Positions 11,545-22,046 are shown, counted from the stretch's first letter. The stretch is DNA of 64,000 nucleotides from Marsupella aquatica (GCA_973895155.1 OZ316893.1:16244001-16308000), one strand, 5' to 3'. A program made the numbers and translations. The notes: generated by a model from the letters alone, not told the origin.

Positions 11545-11741
11545 TGTTGTAATAGACAACTAAAGGAACGCTCAAAGATACTCCAACAAGATAGATCCAT
11601 TACTATTGATGAGGGGATATATATATCCCCTTGGTTACATGGTAGGCAAATGCCCTTATACTGGTCCTATGGTTAGGAGTTCTCATACTATGGTTAAGGG
11701 TTCTCGCCCTATGGTTAAGGGGTAAACTAGGGTTTACAACA
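11545..11741 (-). repeat. Copia-1 5' LTR
   Basis: Same length as the LTR at 6536-6732 and no difference found by eye. It carries the palindromic TATA-like block GGGGATATATATATCCCC at 11613-11630, and is followed on the plus strand by the ATAAC target duplication. Confidence 0.95.
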
Positions 11742-12398
11742 ATAACATCATTGTTTTACTTGACAACATCTTTGGCATCCTGACATCTTTCTACTTCGCG
11801 ACATTTTACATGATACAACATCTTTTGCGCCATGGTATTTTTTTAATTTCTTGACATCTTTTTACTTCACTACATCTTTGGCACCACGACATCTTTTTAC
11901 TTCACAACATCTTGACATAACAGCATCTTTGGCGCCATGACATCTTTTTACTTTGCGCCATCTTTGACATAACATCATTGTTTTACTTGACAACATCTTT
12001 GACATCATGACATCTTTCTACTTCATAACATTTTACATGATACAACATCTTTTGCGCCATGGTATTTTTTTAATTTCTTGACATCTTTTTACTTCACTAC
12101 ATCTTTGGCAGCACGACATCTTTTTACTTCACAACATCTTTGACATGATAGCATCTTTGGCGCCATGACATCTTTTTACTCGATGACATTTCTTTACTTG
12201 ATGACATCTTTCACATAACGACATCTTTGGTGACAAAACTTCTTTATTCTTAACATTTTTTTTCTTGGCGACATCTTTCACATAACGACATCTTGGGTTA
12301 CACGACATCTTTTTTCTTATCAACGTCTTCACATAACAACATCTTGGGCAGAACGACTTCTTTTTTCTTATCGACATCCTGACCGACACGACATCTTT
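11742..12398. repeat. 'acatcttt' minisatellite with a ~220-bp higher-order unit
   Basis: The basic unit is about 20-25 bp around (g/c)acatcttt(tt)actt(g/c). A larger unit containing catcattgttttacttgac and cgccatggtatttttttaa is present twice in tandem, at about 11,745-11,965 and 11,965-12,190. It continues to the left of copia-1 (about 6450-6530), so copia-1 inserted into the array. Open frames through it are repeat artefacts. Confidence 0.85.
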
Positions 12399-12980
12399 TG
12401 TGCAACGCACAGGTATTGAGCTCGTACTCCATAAAACTGCAGCGGCAATAGCACTCAGAGTTCCCATACAACAAATTCAGAAACAGAGGAATCCCACCTC
12501 AAGAACTCGCTTTGCAGTACAGGTTTTAAGATCAATGTATGGGCTTAAACAAAGCGGATTGACATGGTACAAAAGATTCAAATCCGAGATGCTAGCCATG
12601 GGATTTAAGAATGCTGATATAGCTCCATGCCTGTTTCTGAAGCGAGAGGAAAAAGAAATTATTATTGTGGCTATATATGTGGACGATTTGAACCTATTCG
12701 GAACAACAAATATTATGATGGAAACCATCAAGCTACTGAAAAAGGCCTTCGAGATGCGCGACCTAGGGCAGACTTCTTTCTGCCTAGGCTTACAATTTGA
12801 GCATCTGCAAAATGGCATCTTACTGCATCAGTCCACATACATCAAAAACATTTTGAAGCAATTTAACATGGACAAGGCCACAGCAGTCAAATCTCCCATG
12901 GACATTCAATCCCTTGATAAAGAAAAGGACATCTTCCGGAAGAGAAATGAGATGGAGCCACTACTTGGCCCAGAAAAACC
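12399..12980 (+). pseudogene. Copia-3, reverse-transcriptase palm segment
   Basis: The frame resumes copia-3 with VQRTGIELVL, then VQVLRSMYGLKQSGLTWY, the catalytic AIYVDDLNLFG and MRDLGQTSFCLGLQFEHL. It ends with RKRNEMEPLLGPEKP, where MITE copy 1 begins. The continuation (EKPYLSAIGVLMFLSNQTRPDIAF) is found in opposite orientation at 38,148 downwards. The 9-bp sequence AGAAAAACC at 12,972-12,980 is repeated at that other junction (38,140-38,148), exactly as expected for a target duplication around the MITE. This segment has no internal stop. Confidence 0.88.
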
Positions 12981-13350
12981 GGGTATAGTGACGGAGACAG
13001 GAAACAGGTAAATAGGAATTTTTTTTCCTATTTTTAATATGCTGTTACCAGGAAAAAATCACTGTTACCAGGAAAAAATCACTGTTACCAGGAAAAATGA
13101 CAATTTAAAAATGTCTCCTAAAACATGTTATTTCCAACAAAAATTAACAATGCAACATTTTTGGCTAGCTTTGGGCGTTACTATTAGCAGCGCCGGGTGC
13201 TAGCAAAAAAAACTGGTCAACCGAAGAAAAAAAATTCAAAAAAAATTCAAAAAAAAATTCCACCCATTTTCCTGTGACCAGTTTTTTTTCCTGTTACCAG
13301 TTTCTGTTATTAAATCCTGTTTCCTGTTTGCTATCTTTTGTAAACACCTC
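12981..13350 (+). mobile_element. Mutator-type MITE, copy 1 (inversion breakpoint)
   Basis: This 370-bp non-coding element starts GGGTATAGTGACGGAGACAG and ends CTTTTGTAAACACCTC. Its ends share an imperfect inverted ACAGGAAACAGG block. It contains repeated ctgttaccaggaaaaa units and two GCTAGC palindromes. An inverted copy, which I judge about 90% alike, is at 38,149-38,488. Both copies abut the two halves of copia-3 with the same AGAAAAACC; a 9-bp target duplication is typical of Mutator-like elements. It has no coding capacity. Confidence 0.75.
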
Positions 13351-13673
13351 GACATAAATATCCGATGCATTTCGTGATGGTCCTAGTCCGATACAACTAC
13401 CAACGCAAACATCTTGCGATGCATTAAGGTTCGGACGTATTATGTGGTCATGGCGACATAGTTTCCGATATGTTTAGTGTTGGACAATGTCCGATAGTAA
13501 TAAGATGGGACAACGTATGCGATGGGTTCTACATCGGAATGTAGAGGTCTGATGGGATCAGGATCGGAAAATACATTGCGGGGCACATCGAATATTGTCC
13601 AAAGTGTTCGGAATTGGATGGGTGAAGTTTGGCTCAAAAGGAGTATCGGAAAACTGCCAAAAATGTACTAGTG
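13351..13673 (-). mobile_element. CACTA-2, displaced terminal segment
   Basis: The segment is dense in TCCGAT/ATCGGA subterminal motifs and ends AAAAATGTACTAGTG at 13,673, the reverse complement of a CACTA terminus. It is followed by AAG. The other CACTA-2 end at 47,787 is followed by CTT, the complement of AAG. When the 13.0-38.4 kb segment is flipped, this becomes the missing TNP2-side end of the element at 38,489-47,787. Confidence 0.8.
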
Positions 13674-13713
13674 AAGCGATGTAAGTTGTGTAGCGATGTG
13701 TATGCGCACGACA
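13674..13713 (+). repeat. Gypsy LTR fragment separated by CACTA-2 and the inversion
   Basis: The sequence agcgatgtaagttgtgtagc..tatgcgcacgaca matches the last ~40 bp of the LTR at 50,806-50,925 and ends in CA. Its other part is at 47,788-47,870. CACTA-2 inserted between them with the target triplet CTT/AAG. Confidence 0.75.
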
Positions 13714-15476
13714 GCTGCTCCCGATGTTGATCTTCCCGAATACCCTCCAATGTGTGCCAACAAAGAGATTGAGCAAAGTGAAAGGCATCACTGTGCTCCT
13801 TCTCTGGGTGATGGACCCCTCCAAAAAAAACATTCCGAATGGCGATCCATCCAGCCTCGGCATTATCGGCAATAAATCCTCCAATGAGTGGGTCATCACT
13901 AGTACAGAATTCACCCTTAATCCAATTCTCCTCAAATCGGACCCCTTCGGCAGATTGTTGCAGTTTTTACCGATGTTCCAATTTAAGTCGCATTGTATCA
14001 TCCAATCCCCAAACAATCGGGTTAGCGTTATCGGACCGAGATCGGACTTGTCCAATTAAACTAGTATCGGAAAGACGCATACAATTCAAAAGAAATGGCA
14101 AACAATTGTCCAATTATGTGAGAATGGCATGACCATTTCCAAGTACTTCGCAATCGGAAACTATTGTGCTATTGTACTACAATGGGACAGGGGTCCCAAT
14201 TAGAATCAAATCAAAAATTGAAGTGCGATTACCCCAATCGGCGGCCCTAGTGCTGCCCGGCCTGATCCTACTCCTCCACGGGTTGCATATCACTAGCTAA
14301 CTGGTGTATTCTTTTGTGTGAGGCTTCAAGTCTTAGCAAGACTGTGGGCTACTAGAGAAGTCAGGTCACCCATCCCAAACACTATTCCTCAATAGGTGCT
14401 TAACTTCCTAGTTCTTAGCTCTTGCGTTGTACATGCAACCTTAGGCACATTTGATGTTTCTTATAGAGTGCCTGGGGTTTTTATACACCTTTGAGTTCAT
14501 TTAGATCCACAGTTTGGGCCAATTCTTGATGAATTCTTGCGTATCATGACATTGGGTTGCGTGTTCAATTATGAAAGCTCTATGTTGACCATATGGGAAC
14601 CAATTTACCTATCAATGTTAGATCTCCAAACAAACCTATGTCCTCCTCAAATTGCTACAATTCCTTTTGGGGCGTGGTTAAGTTCATTTAGGGATACAAT
14701 ATATATAGAATTTTGACCTAGATGACAATGAAGACAACTATTTTTGTTGACCGCAAGAATTTTTTTTCATCGAGTCAAAAGGCTTTGACTTACAATTTAA
14801 CGAAAACTTTTGGTAACCATTATAGGGTAGTGCATTGTAAAGATAGGAATGGCCATTGGCATAAGATTTCTCATCCTAGGAACACATACTACAAAGGCTA
14901 TGCTACACATGATTCAGGACCGGTCAATACTTTCCATGAGCAGATGAGGGATGACCCTGGCCTTGCCAAAGGTTCCAATTCTAAATGAATCGTAGACACA
15001 CTTCCAATTCCCAAAGAGTTGGACCAAGATCTCATTGTATTTGTATTGCAAATATGAATCCCATTGCCTACCACTTGGAAACAATTGTCCAATCCTGAAA
15101 ACCTTGGAATATCCAATTCCATGCGCATCAAAAACTTCCAATTTGTATTGAATGGCAACTTCCAATTCTAATTTGATCGGAAAACGTGCTTACATTTTTC
15201 TTTGGAAAGGGGTTCCAATTCATCTAGCATTGGAGAAGAATCGGACCAAGCGGTCCAATTGTTTCTGGCTTGGACAAACAATCCAACTTTTCCTACATCG
15301 TAGTGACGGCCCGTTTGTGATTGGGTTGGAATGGTGATAGTCCAATTCTAGTTTAATGGCAAGGTATGATACGCGTTGGCTTGGACGGTTGGATCGTACA
15401 TCCAATTAGAATAGAATCGGAAACCTTGGCATCATCGGAAGGTGAGAATCGGACTAGGCCCCAAAATGTACTAGTG
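13714..15476. mobile_element. CACTA-4, truncated non-autonomous element
   Basis: The right terminus at 15,472-15,476 (CCCCAAAATGTACTAGTG) is a well-preserved CACTA end, followed by CAT. Two arrays of subterminal motifs (tccaatt, atcgga, cttgga) lie at 13,720-14,220 and 14,980-15,470. No transposase is visible. The left end is missing: the sequence abuts a gypsy LTR edge at 13,713. The element interrupts transposase-like gene B, whose frame ends exactly at its terminus. The frame at 14,722-14,988 (89 codons, no recognisable domain) lies between the two arrays and is probably spurious. Confidence 0.65.
14340..14430 (-). pseudogene. 5S rRNA-like sequence (pseudogene or 5S-derived SINE)
   Basis: The plus strand carries aggtcacccatcc, then actattcctcaa and gtgcttaacttc...agttctta. 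These match, in order and spacing, the complement of the conserved core of plant 5S rRNA (GAAGTTAAGC... and GGATGGGTGACC). The flanks diverge: the 5' end region and the terminal stem are not conserved. It is therefore not an intact gene. It could be a dispersed 5S pseudogene or the head of a 5S-derived SINE within CACTA-4. Confidence 0.6.
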
Positions 15477-17165
15477 CATGCACATCATGATTAGAGGCAA
15501 CTTCAATCATATGTCTCCATGCGGTTTCAAGAGACAAGGAGTCCTCCGCACGGAGCTCACAAGTGAAGATGGTACAAAGGGACTTGTAATTATGGTTGTA
15601 CACATGGGCGCTGAATGTCAGCCACCCAGTGCTTATTCTCCGCATCACATCAGAACTGATCCATGCTCCTTCCAGCTCACCTCCACTCCTCATCTGCCTG
15701 AGAATATCGACACCAGAACCTGGGCCATTGGTACTCATTTTGAATACATGAGCCCTATCGGTCTTGCTCCCCTGGCCAGGGAAAATGTACCTCTGAACGT
15801 AAGGAAAATTATTCCGGGCTTGCATCTCACGAAGTGAATCCAACTCACCTTTTTTTGGGTTATCCATTTTCACGCTCCGGAATATGGTCTGGAATTTCTC
15901 AATAGTGGACACAACTTTCATCGATTCCCAAATGTTTCTCTTCTTCTTTTGATAGTTCTGAAGAAGACTCTAGATGCAAAAGAGAAACCAGGTTTCCTAT
16001 AGACTTGTTAAGAACACGCCTTGGCATACACACGGGATTTGCTTTATGAACACCAGAAACTATCTCCTCCGCCTGCTTTTTTGCCAATCAAGATTTCCCT
16101 TTCCAAACAACGTGGTCATGGAAACCCATGTGAACAGCCAATTGAGACATATGTTTTGCAACATTTGACTCAAGAGATGGCTTAGGATAGACGTACAAAA
16201 GTTTAGCCGGACATTCACGGATGCAGAGAGGCCTCTCCTCACAGAATCCGCACACCAACCCTCCTTCCTCCACAAGCTCACCAAGATGAAATGGCTCATG
16301 CAGTAAATTGTCCCTTTCCTCGGAAGGAAGAGTCATTTTTTGAACCGGTGTGCTTCAACTTTCTACAGACCAGATTTTGACATTCAAGTACACCGGCACA
16401 TCTGACTTTCGACACAGACTAGTGGTTGCGAGGTTTGAGATTAGCTGAAGTTGTGAGAAGTCTCGTCCATGGGTAGCCATCATTATCCCTATCCATGTCC
16501 TGAAGACCATATCCTCAACAAAATTGACCTTTGACTGGAGGAAGCTCAAAAATGCAGTTCCCGTTGTATGAAGTGGGCAAAGTCTGCACTTGAATCTCCT
16601 TCCAATCGTTTCCCCTCCGGAAATTTGCCAACTCGCTTGACCCAATAATATTGAGGAAGGCATCATATGCACTAACTCTATAAAGAACTGGCTGAGATTG
16701 AAACTCGTTTTGACTCACTGCTTCAAAAACGGCTTTCTCAGAAGACTTTATAGAGACAGAAGAGAGATCCCAACCCACACTCTCAGGGGAGATGTCGATA
16801 ATTTTGGGTACTGCAAGTGACAGGCGAGTCGGCAATTCTGGATCTGAAACATTGATATGTGCAATGTCATCCTTGCATGAGACTAGCTCTACACCTGAAC
16901 CACACTTCAGGTCCCAAGCTCTCTCTGACAATATTCCTTAACCATTATCCGACACCTCGTGACTTCTGGATCCATTCCGAGAGTAAAGAAGGAACAACTT
17001 CCAGATGAAATCATCTTCCAAAAGCCCAAACCTCGATGAGAGGAAAGACTCCTTGACAGAGATAACATTATTCTCCGGAACATCCAGAACAACAACACCA
17101 CCCGTCTTCTTTCTCTCGATCACAACCTTCGACCCCATAGAAGACATGCTGACAGTTTTGGACAT
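15477..17165 (-). pseudogene. Transposase-like gene B (DDE family of seedless plants), truncated
   Basis: Starting at MSKTVSMSSMGSKVVIERKK, the frame reads through one TAA (about 16,938) to DWKEIQVQTLPTSYNGNCIF and ELPPVK. It shifts near 16,530 into FVEDMVFRTW, passes a TGA (about 16,355), then gives a Cys-rich segment CGFCEERPLCIRECPAKLLYVYP and HMGFHDHVVWKGK. After a TGA (about 16,088) and a stop and shift near 15,900 it reads IFPGQGSKTDRAHVFKMS, PGSGVDILRQM, and TGWLTFSAHVYNHNYKSLCT..CELRAEDS. The order LPTS..ELPPV / C-x2-C..C-x3-C / FPGQ..FKMS..GSGVD / WLT..HVY resembles a large transposase-like family I associate with moss, lycophyte and fern genomes. Family assignment is by recall only. 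The rest of the catalytic domain is cut off by CACTA-4 after NHDVHA. Confidence 0.6.
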
Positions 17166-17986
17166 TACAGTCTACAACAATCCTCAAATGTGAGATACTT
17201 TGCTCTCCTCTTTCTCCAAATACATATGAGGAAACGTGCTCGTGTAGGTGTTTGACTCAACGTATTTATTTAATAAATGCCTCTTCTTCCCGTTACCTGA
17301 CTGTTATTTTGTCTTATTTGAAACTATTTAATGAATGATAAAGCTAGCAAGATCGCTAGCTCAATCTACCATGTAAAATTGGTCAAAAACGTACATAACA
17401 CCCTTCACGAGTTCGTGTATTTAGTGACCAGTTTTTGGCTAGCGATGTCGCTAGCAAAAATAGTTTGTCATAAGTGACCATTATGACCATTTATATCCTT
17501 TGGAATTGGTCAATGGGTACCTCTATGTCAATGGTACGGTACAGTATAGGACACATGTCTCTTTGTTATTAGCTACTTTTCTTTCAGTCATGAGTTTGGT
17601 TCTTTGTATTTTCAGAAGTACATGTATACCTGACGGTGTCTGAAAAATGACTGTGAAGAGCGTCAAACAGAATATCTGCATCTCTTTTCACAACCGGGCG
17701 CATTCAGGTGAAAGCAACAGACAAGGGTACGATTATGTCTTTGACTAGATGATTGATTCTCGGGTTTCAAGGATTTCTTTACGTTTGCAAAGCGTGTCGC
17801 CCTCGACCTTGACCTGTTCATACCCTTATCACGTCACGGACCCGCTGATGGAGCCATTGCCTTCACCCAAGAGCTTGTCATCAATAGAATCGTTTCAAGT
17901 CAGTCGAGTCAAGCCGAAGGGAGACAAGGTCTACAGCAAACAAGAAGGCACTCCAGACAAGATTGAAAACACCAAGGAGATCAAAG
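17166..17986. promoter_or_regulatory. Divergent intergenic region between gene B and the ParB/MTase gene
   Basis: The ~820 bp lie between the two divergently read genes and probably hold both promoters. Distinctive content is four GCTAGC palindromes in two pairs, around 17,343-17,362 (gctagcaagatcgctagc) and 17,437-17,458 (TTGGCTAGCGATGTCGCTAGC), the latter in the context accagttttt...aaaaa. The same arrangement recurs in the MITE copies and in an intron of the downstream gene. No further gene is supported; an upstream frame from 17,749 overlaps the 5' end of the next gene in another phase. Confidence 0.4.
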
Positions 17987-20900
17987 ATGGTGAACCAAGT
18001 GGATTTTGTGAATCCTACGTTTCAACCTGGAGCTTCAGAACCCTATTCTGTTGTCATCAATCGCTATCTTTTCTCTTTTGGAAATGACAAATTTGGATTC
18101 CCCCTCGCTCCTCCAAGGATTCCTCTTTGCAGAATGCAAAATATGCAGATCGAGACACTCAAGAATGAATTTTGGATGCAAGGATACATCGAGGATGCGC
18201 CTCAATTTTACGTACAAATGACCGACAAAGAGGGCCATGTCCAGATGTGCGACGACATGATTCGGGAGTCGTGGGATGACATGTGGATTCTTCAGAATGA
18301 AGAATTCGAGAGGGAATGTGATTCTCACGAAGCTTTCAAAATTTTGAAAGACAAAATGTTTTGTGTTTTCGATGGAAATCATCGTCTCTACTCATGGATG
18401 CAGCTTGCAGACGAGAATCCACATGATGTCAAATATCATCCTCGAGTTGTTTGCCAAATTTTCAAGGGTGACAAGAACTCATTCGTACAGATTGAGTCGG
18501 CGATGCATGCGTTGAATAGGTTTGTTTCTTTTCCTTCAAGCAGTGAATTGTATATAAAATTCTTTCATTTCCTCTTGTTAGCGATCTCACTGACCTGTTT
18601 CTTTGGTTCAGGTTGACTCAATGTCACGTTGAGAATTCTTGGGTTCTTGAAGCAGAGTGAGTCTAGAAGGTGCTCAGCAATGACCTTTCTGTATACAAAG
18701 ATATCATTGATGCAGACAACTACAAACTTTTCCAGCAGAAGATGGCAAATATCAGGAAACCAGCTTGGTGTTCAAAGAACATGACACTCGATGCCTGCAC
18801 ATACATTCTGTCTACTGCTAATATTGCAGCGCAGACGGAAGATTTGAAGAAGAAGTTCCAATTGAAAGAAGCGCAAGGAGAACCTCTTTCAAAAGTTTCA
18901 CAAGACATGGCTGTGAAAGACATGATGAAGGAGAAACTAGCAGATTGGAATGTGAAGGTGCCAAAGATTGGACCTCTTTTGAATCCTGAGTTTGGTGAAT
19001 TTTTCCAGAAGTGTGTTGAGATGCACAACTATTGCAAACATGAGAGGACAAAGGCCCAACAAATAGACGATAAAGGAAGGGGTAATGTGTCATGTGGTCT
19101 CGATCGTGCGAGGCTATTTACGGGTGTCTCTTCGTTGACTCCGTAGCTCAGATGTGTACTACTTGAGGCACAATGCAGACCTGAGCTTTGCAAGAAGTAC
19201 TTCCACCCTGGTCAATTCTCGGACAGCAAAACAAAACTTTGGCTTCACCGATGGGTTGTATGGGAGCAGGTCGAGTCAATTTGTTCTTCGCTCATGTCTG
19301 AGATTATTTCAGAGTTGATCCCAACTGTTCCAGATGCGAGGATCCTTACTTTGTCTGAGAAGACAAAGCCATCGCTGATCCTTGACATAGAGGACTTTGA
19401 AGATTTCTAAACAAGAGTGAAATCTTGTTTTTTCAAACAGATTTGGCCACCAAAGTCGGGTGAGAAGATTGACATCTCACTTTTTTGGAGGAGGGCGAAG
19501 AGATATACGTATTGTTTTTTTGTGGATAGAGAAGTTGCTGACAAAACATATTGGTGGTCCTATCCTACTTGCTTCTCGCCTTGGATAGAAGGGGTGAAAG
19601 AGGATCCAACCTCCATTAAATACGAAGAGTACTCGATGTACCCATGTGAGGGAGTGGAGGCTCCAAGGAACATGAGTGAGTGGGAAGTCCTTCACTGTCC
19701 ATGGTATTTAGAATCAAACACATGGGCAATGACATTTGACACAGCAGAGAAGGCAGCCTTTCATATGATAAATCGAGGCTTGATACCAGAGTCGTACATT
19801 ACAGAGTCCAAATTAGCTCCTGCAGAAGCAGAGGCTGGCGGATGTGAGGCAATAGAGAAAGTTGTTCTTGGTGTAGCTGCCATTGTTGACCGGAGTAGAT
19901 TGAGGAGACCTCGGAAGGTGCCGGTGAAGGACACGTCCAAAGATGGATCAGTTTTGTCTGGGAAGCAAAGTAAGTCTTTTTCTCCTCTTTTTTTCATACC
20001 TCAGTCGGAGTAATTTTTTCTAAGTCACCTGTCTGACATTGACATGTTTTTTAGAGAAGAGAAAGGCTGCAGCCTCTGGGAGTTTGAAGAGTGGGGCGAA
20101 TGATGGAGAAGAACCCAAGTCTCCTGATGTTGAGGTCACAACAAAATCTGTTGTGGACCTTGGTTCAATCAAGCGTTTAAAGAGGAAGCGTAATGTCCAA
20201 ATTCTCTCTGACTCGGATGAGGAGGAAGCATGCGTCGCTCAAGGAGTAGCACGAATGTGTGGTCTTAAGAAGGACGGTGAGAGAAATTTCTTGGCAAAGA
20301 GCAATCTCATGGAAACTGCAAACTCAATTAGCCAGAGGAAAGTAAGACCTCCCTGGATGGGCGATGCGGATCAGTGGTTGTTTGGAATGGGCAAATTGAG
20401 CAAACACCCAAACCCAGTGATGATCAACGGCAAACATTATGCTAGGATTGGTGCTCACTTGGGTTTCATTTTCCTTCCCATGGTCATCGAACGAGTGTCA
20501 CAGACCGGGAGGTCCCGAAGTGGAATGTTTGGAGTGAGAAATTACCATATTATTTCTTTGGAGTCATGCGTCCGATGCTTGCCGACGATGGTTATGTCGC
20601 AATTCTTCACAGCTCTGACTATAACCATATGAGACAAAAAAAAATCTGCCGTCGAGCAGACAAACAAATTCAAACATGTCCGGTAGTATTCGGTTTTGCT
20701 TTCATCTCCTTTGTATCAGGCAGATATGGACATCGAGGTAAGATATCCACGATAGTTTGCGTGCAGTTTTTGCTAGCGAGCTTGCTAACCAAAAGTACCC
20801 ATTTCTGACATATTCTTATTTTCAATTCAGGTAGTTACTCTCATTATGGATGTCTTCTCCAAGGTGGAATTCTGAGAAAAGTCCCAAAACATACAGGATA

Positions 20901-21746
20901 TGTTCCAGTGACTTCCTCTAAGGATGCCCGCCATAAATTGATGTTGAGTGTTTGCTACCCAAAAACTGATCCTAGTCCCAGGGTGGCTTTTGCAGGTTCC
21001 AATAGATTGTCAGTTGGGTTCATGCAAGCCGTAATGGAGATCCTTACTTTGCCAAAGGACATTGTCATTGACTGGACTGTTGGAGATGGAAGTGCTTTTG
21101 CCGCTGGGGAATACGTTGGGAGATTCATCTGTGTGCACAAAAAACTTTGGCAAATATGTTGGATAGACATGCCCAGAAGTTGAAAGGGGCCGGAGATCCG
21201 AAGAATGATGATCCCAATGATGAAGGATCGGATGATGAGTTCACGATCCCAGGAGATGATCAGGGAGGACCTGAAGACAAGAAGGATGAATTCGACCTGG
21301 AGTAAAGCACTTGGTCTTTGATGTAGAATTCCCTATTTGGTGTTTTTCTTTTATTTGTAGAATTTTTGGATGTGTAGTATTGATCCAATGCTAGTGATTT
21401 CTTCAATGATAGGCGTTCAGATTGGTTTTTGGAGGAGATATTCTGTCTTCGGAAAGAAATCGAGGATCATTTTCTTGTGACCCCTGAGAAGGGATTTGCG
21501 CTTCCTTGCTATGCTGAAAAGACTGCAAAGGAGGTTGATGAAGCACCCGTCGTTTTGACTTGGGAGGGGAAAGGTCTGCGGTCAGTGAGGGGTGCTCGAA
21601 AAGCCCTTTATTGCCCTCAGTTCATAGATGATGAGGCTGGTACTGTAGCACAGTATGTTGACGATTCGGCTGAGGAGACTAATAGGGAGTCGAGTAGCGA
21701 TCCTAGTAATTCCTCAGATCATTTGGAATCAAAGGATTCTCAATGA
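17987..21746 (+). pseudogene. ParB-like domain plus DNA-methyltransferase-like protein, five exons, decayed
   Basis: Exons by GT-AG junctions: 17,987-18,519; 18,612-19,969; 20,055-20,737; 20,831-~21,305; ~21,413-21,746. Exon 1 contains MFCVFDGNHRLYSWM (about 18,355-18,400), the G-x-H-R signature of ParB/sulfiredoxin-like domains. Exon 2 is Trp-rich and unrecognised. Exon 3 has a basic nuclear-localisation-like run (KRLKRKR, about 20,174) followed by acidic residues. It then has the methyltransferase-like PYYFFGVMRPMLADDGYVAI, with LHS following (about 20,545-20,610). Exon 4 has DIVIDWTVGDGSAFAAGEYV (about 21,060), resembling the SAM-binding D-x3-G-x-G motif. Having that motif C-terminal is the order of beta-class N6A/N4C enzymes. 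In-frame stops at 18,658, 18,664, 19,144 and 19,408, a frameshift near 20,500 and a missing base in an A run (21,139-21,144) disable it. I see no DPPY-type motif IV. Confidence 0.55.
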
Positions 21747-22020
21747 CTCATGGTCAATTTCAGATGCAATCTCATTCCAGAAGATATTTGTCATACCAAA
21801 GCTTTATTAAAGATGGATTGTGAAAGGTTTTTTGACCTGGTTTTGTTGACAGTGATGATGTCTTTTCATTCAGTTCAGTGTAGTGAAGATCTCTATTTTT
21901 TTGGTTGTGAATATTTCAGTATCTGCATTTCCCTTTTTCATAACTATTTCACAATATATATCGACAATCTTACTTGGGAATCCGCCTTAACTACCCTGAA
22001 GTTACCCACAAACTTGCCTC
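21747..22020. other. Spacer between ParB/MTase gene and transposase A
   Basis: It is AT-rich and has no supported gene. It ends at a GCTAGC pair (22,021-22,046, gctagcctg...tcgctagcaaaac) like those found in the divergent promoter region and the MITEs. Confidence 0.4.
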
Positions 22021-22046
22021 GCTAGCCTGTTGTCCTCGCTAGCAAA

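Larger units (their letters stand above)
6536..11741 (-). mobile_element. Copia-1, young Ty1/copia element lacking protease
   Basis: This is a full-length insertion bounded by two 197-bp LTRs (6536-6732, 11545-11741) and a perfect 5-bp target duplication ATAAC (6531-6535, 11742-11746). I could find no difference between the LTRs by eye, so it is recent. On the minus strand the primer site CGTTATCAGCACGAG follows the 5' LTR and a CCAAGGGGGAG polypurine tract precedes the 3' LTR. It encodes gag, integrase, reverse transcriptase and RNase H. An internal deletion near 10,595 has removed the zinc knuckle and protease, and one nonsense codon lies at 9391-9393. It probably depends on another element for mobility. 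Confidence 0.95.

Noticed and set aside
12129-12467. 112-codon minus-strand frame rich in Arg, Lys, Cys and Val
   Set aside because: It is the translation of the acatcttt minisatellite plus the start of copia-3; the periodic residues follow the DNA repeat.
14240-14251. ggcggccctagtg as a possible extra CACTA terminus
   Set aside because: It lacks the conserved ACATTTT part of the terminal repeat present at all other ends, so TAGTG alone is chance.
18035-18382. 115-codon minus-strand frame opposite the ParB-like exon
   Set aside because: It is the antisense shadow of a well-supported coding exon with recognisable motifs.
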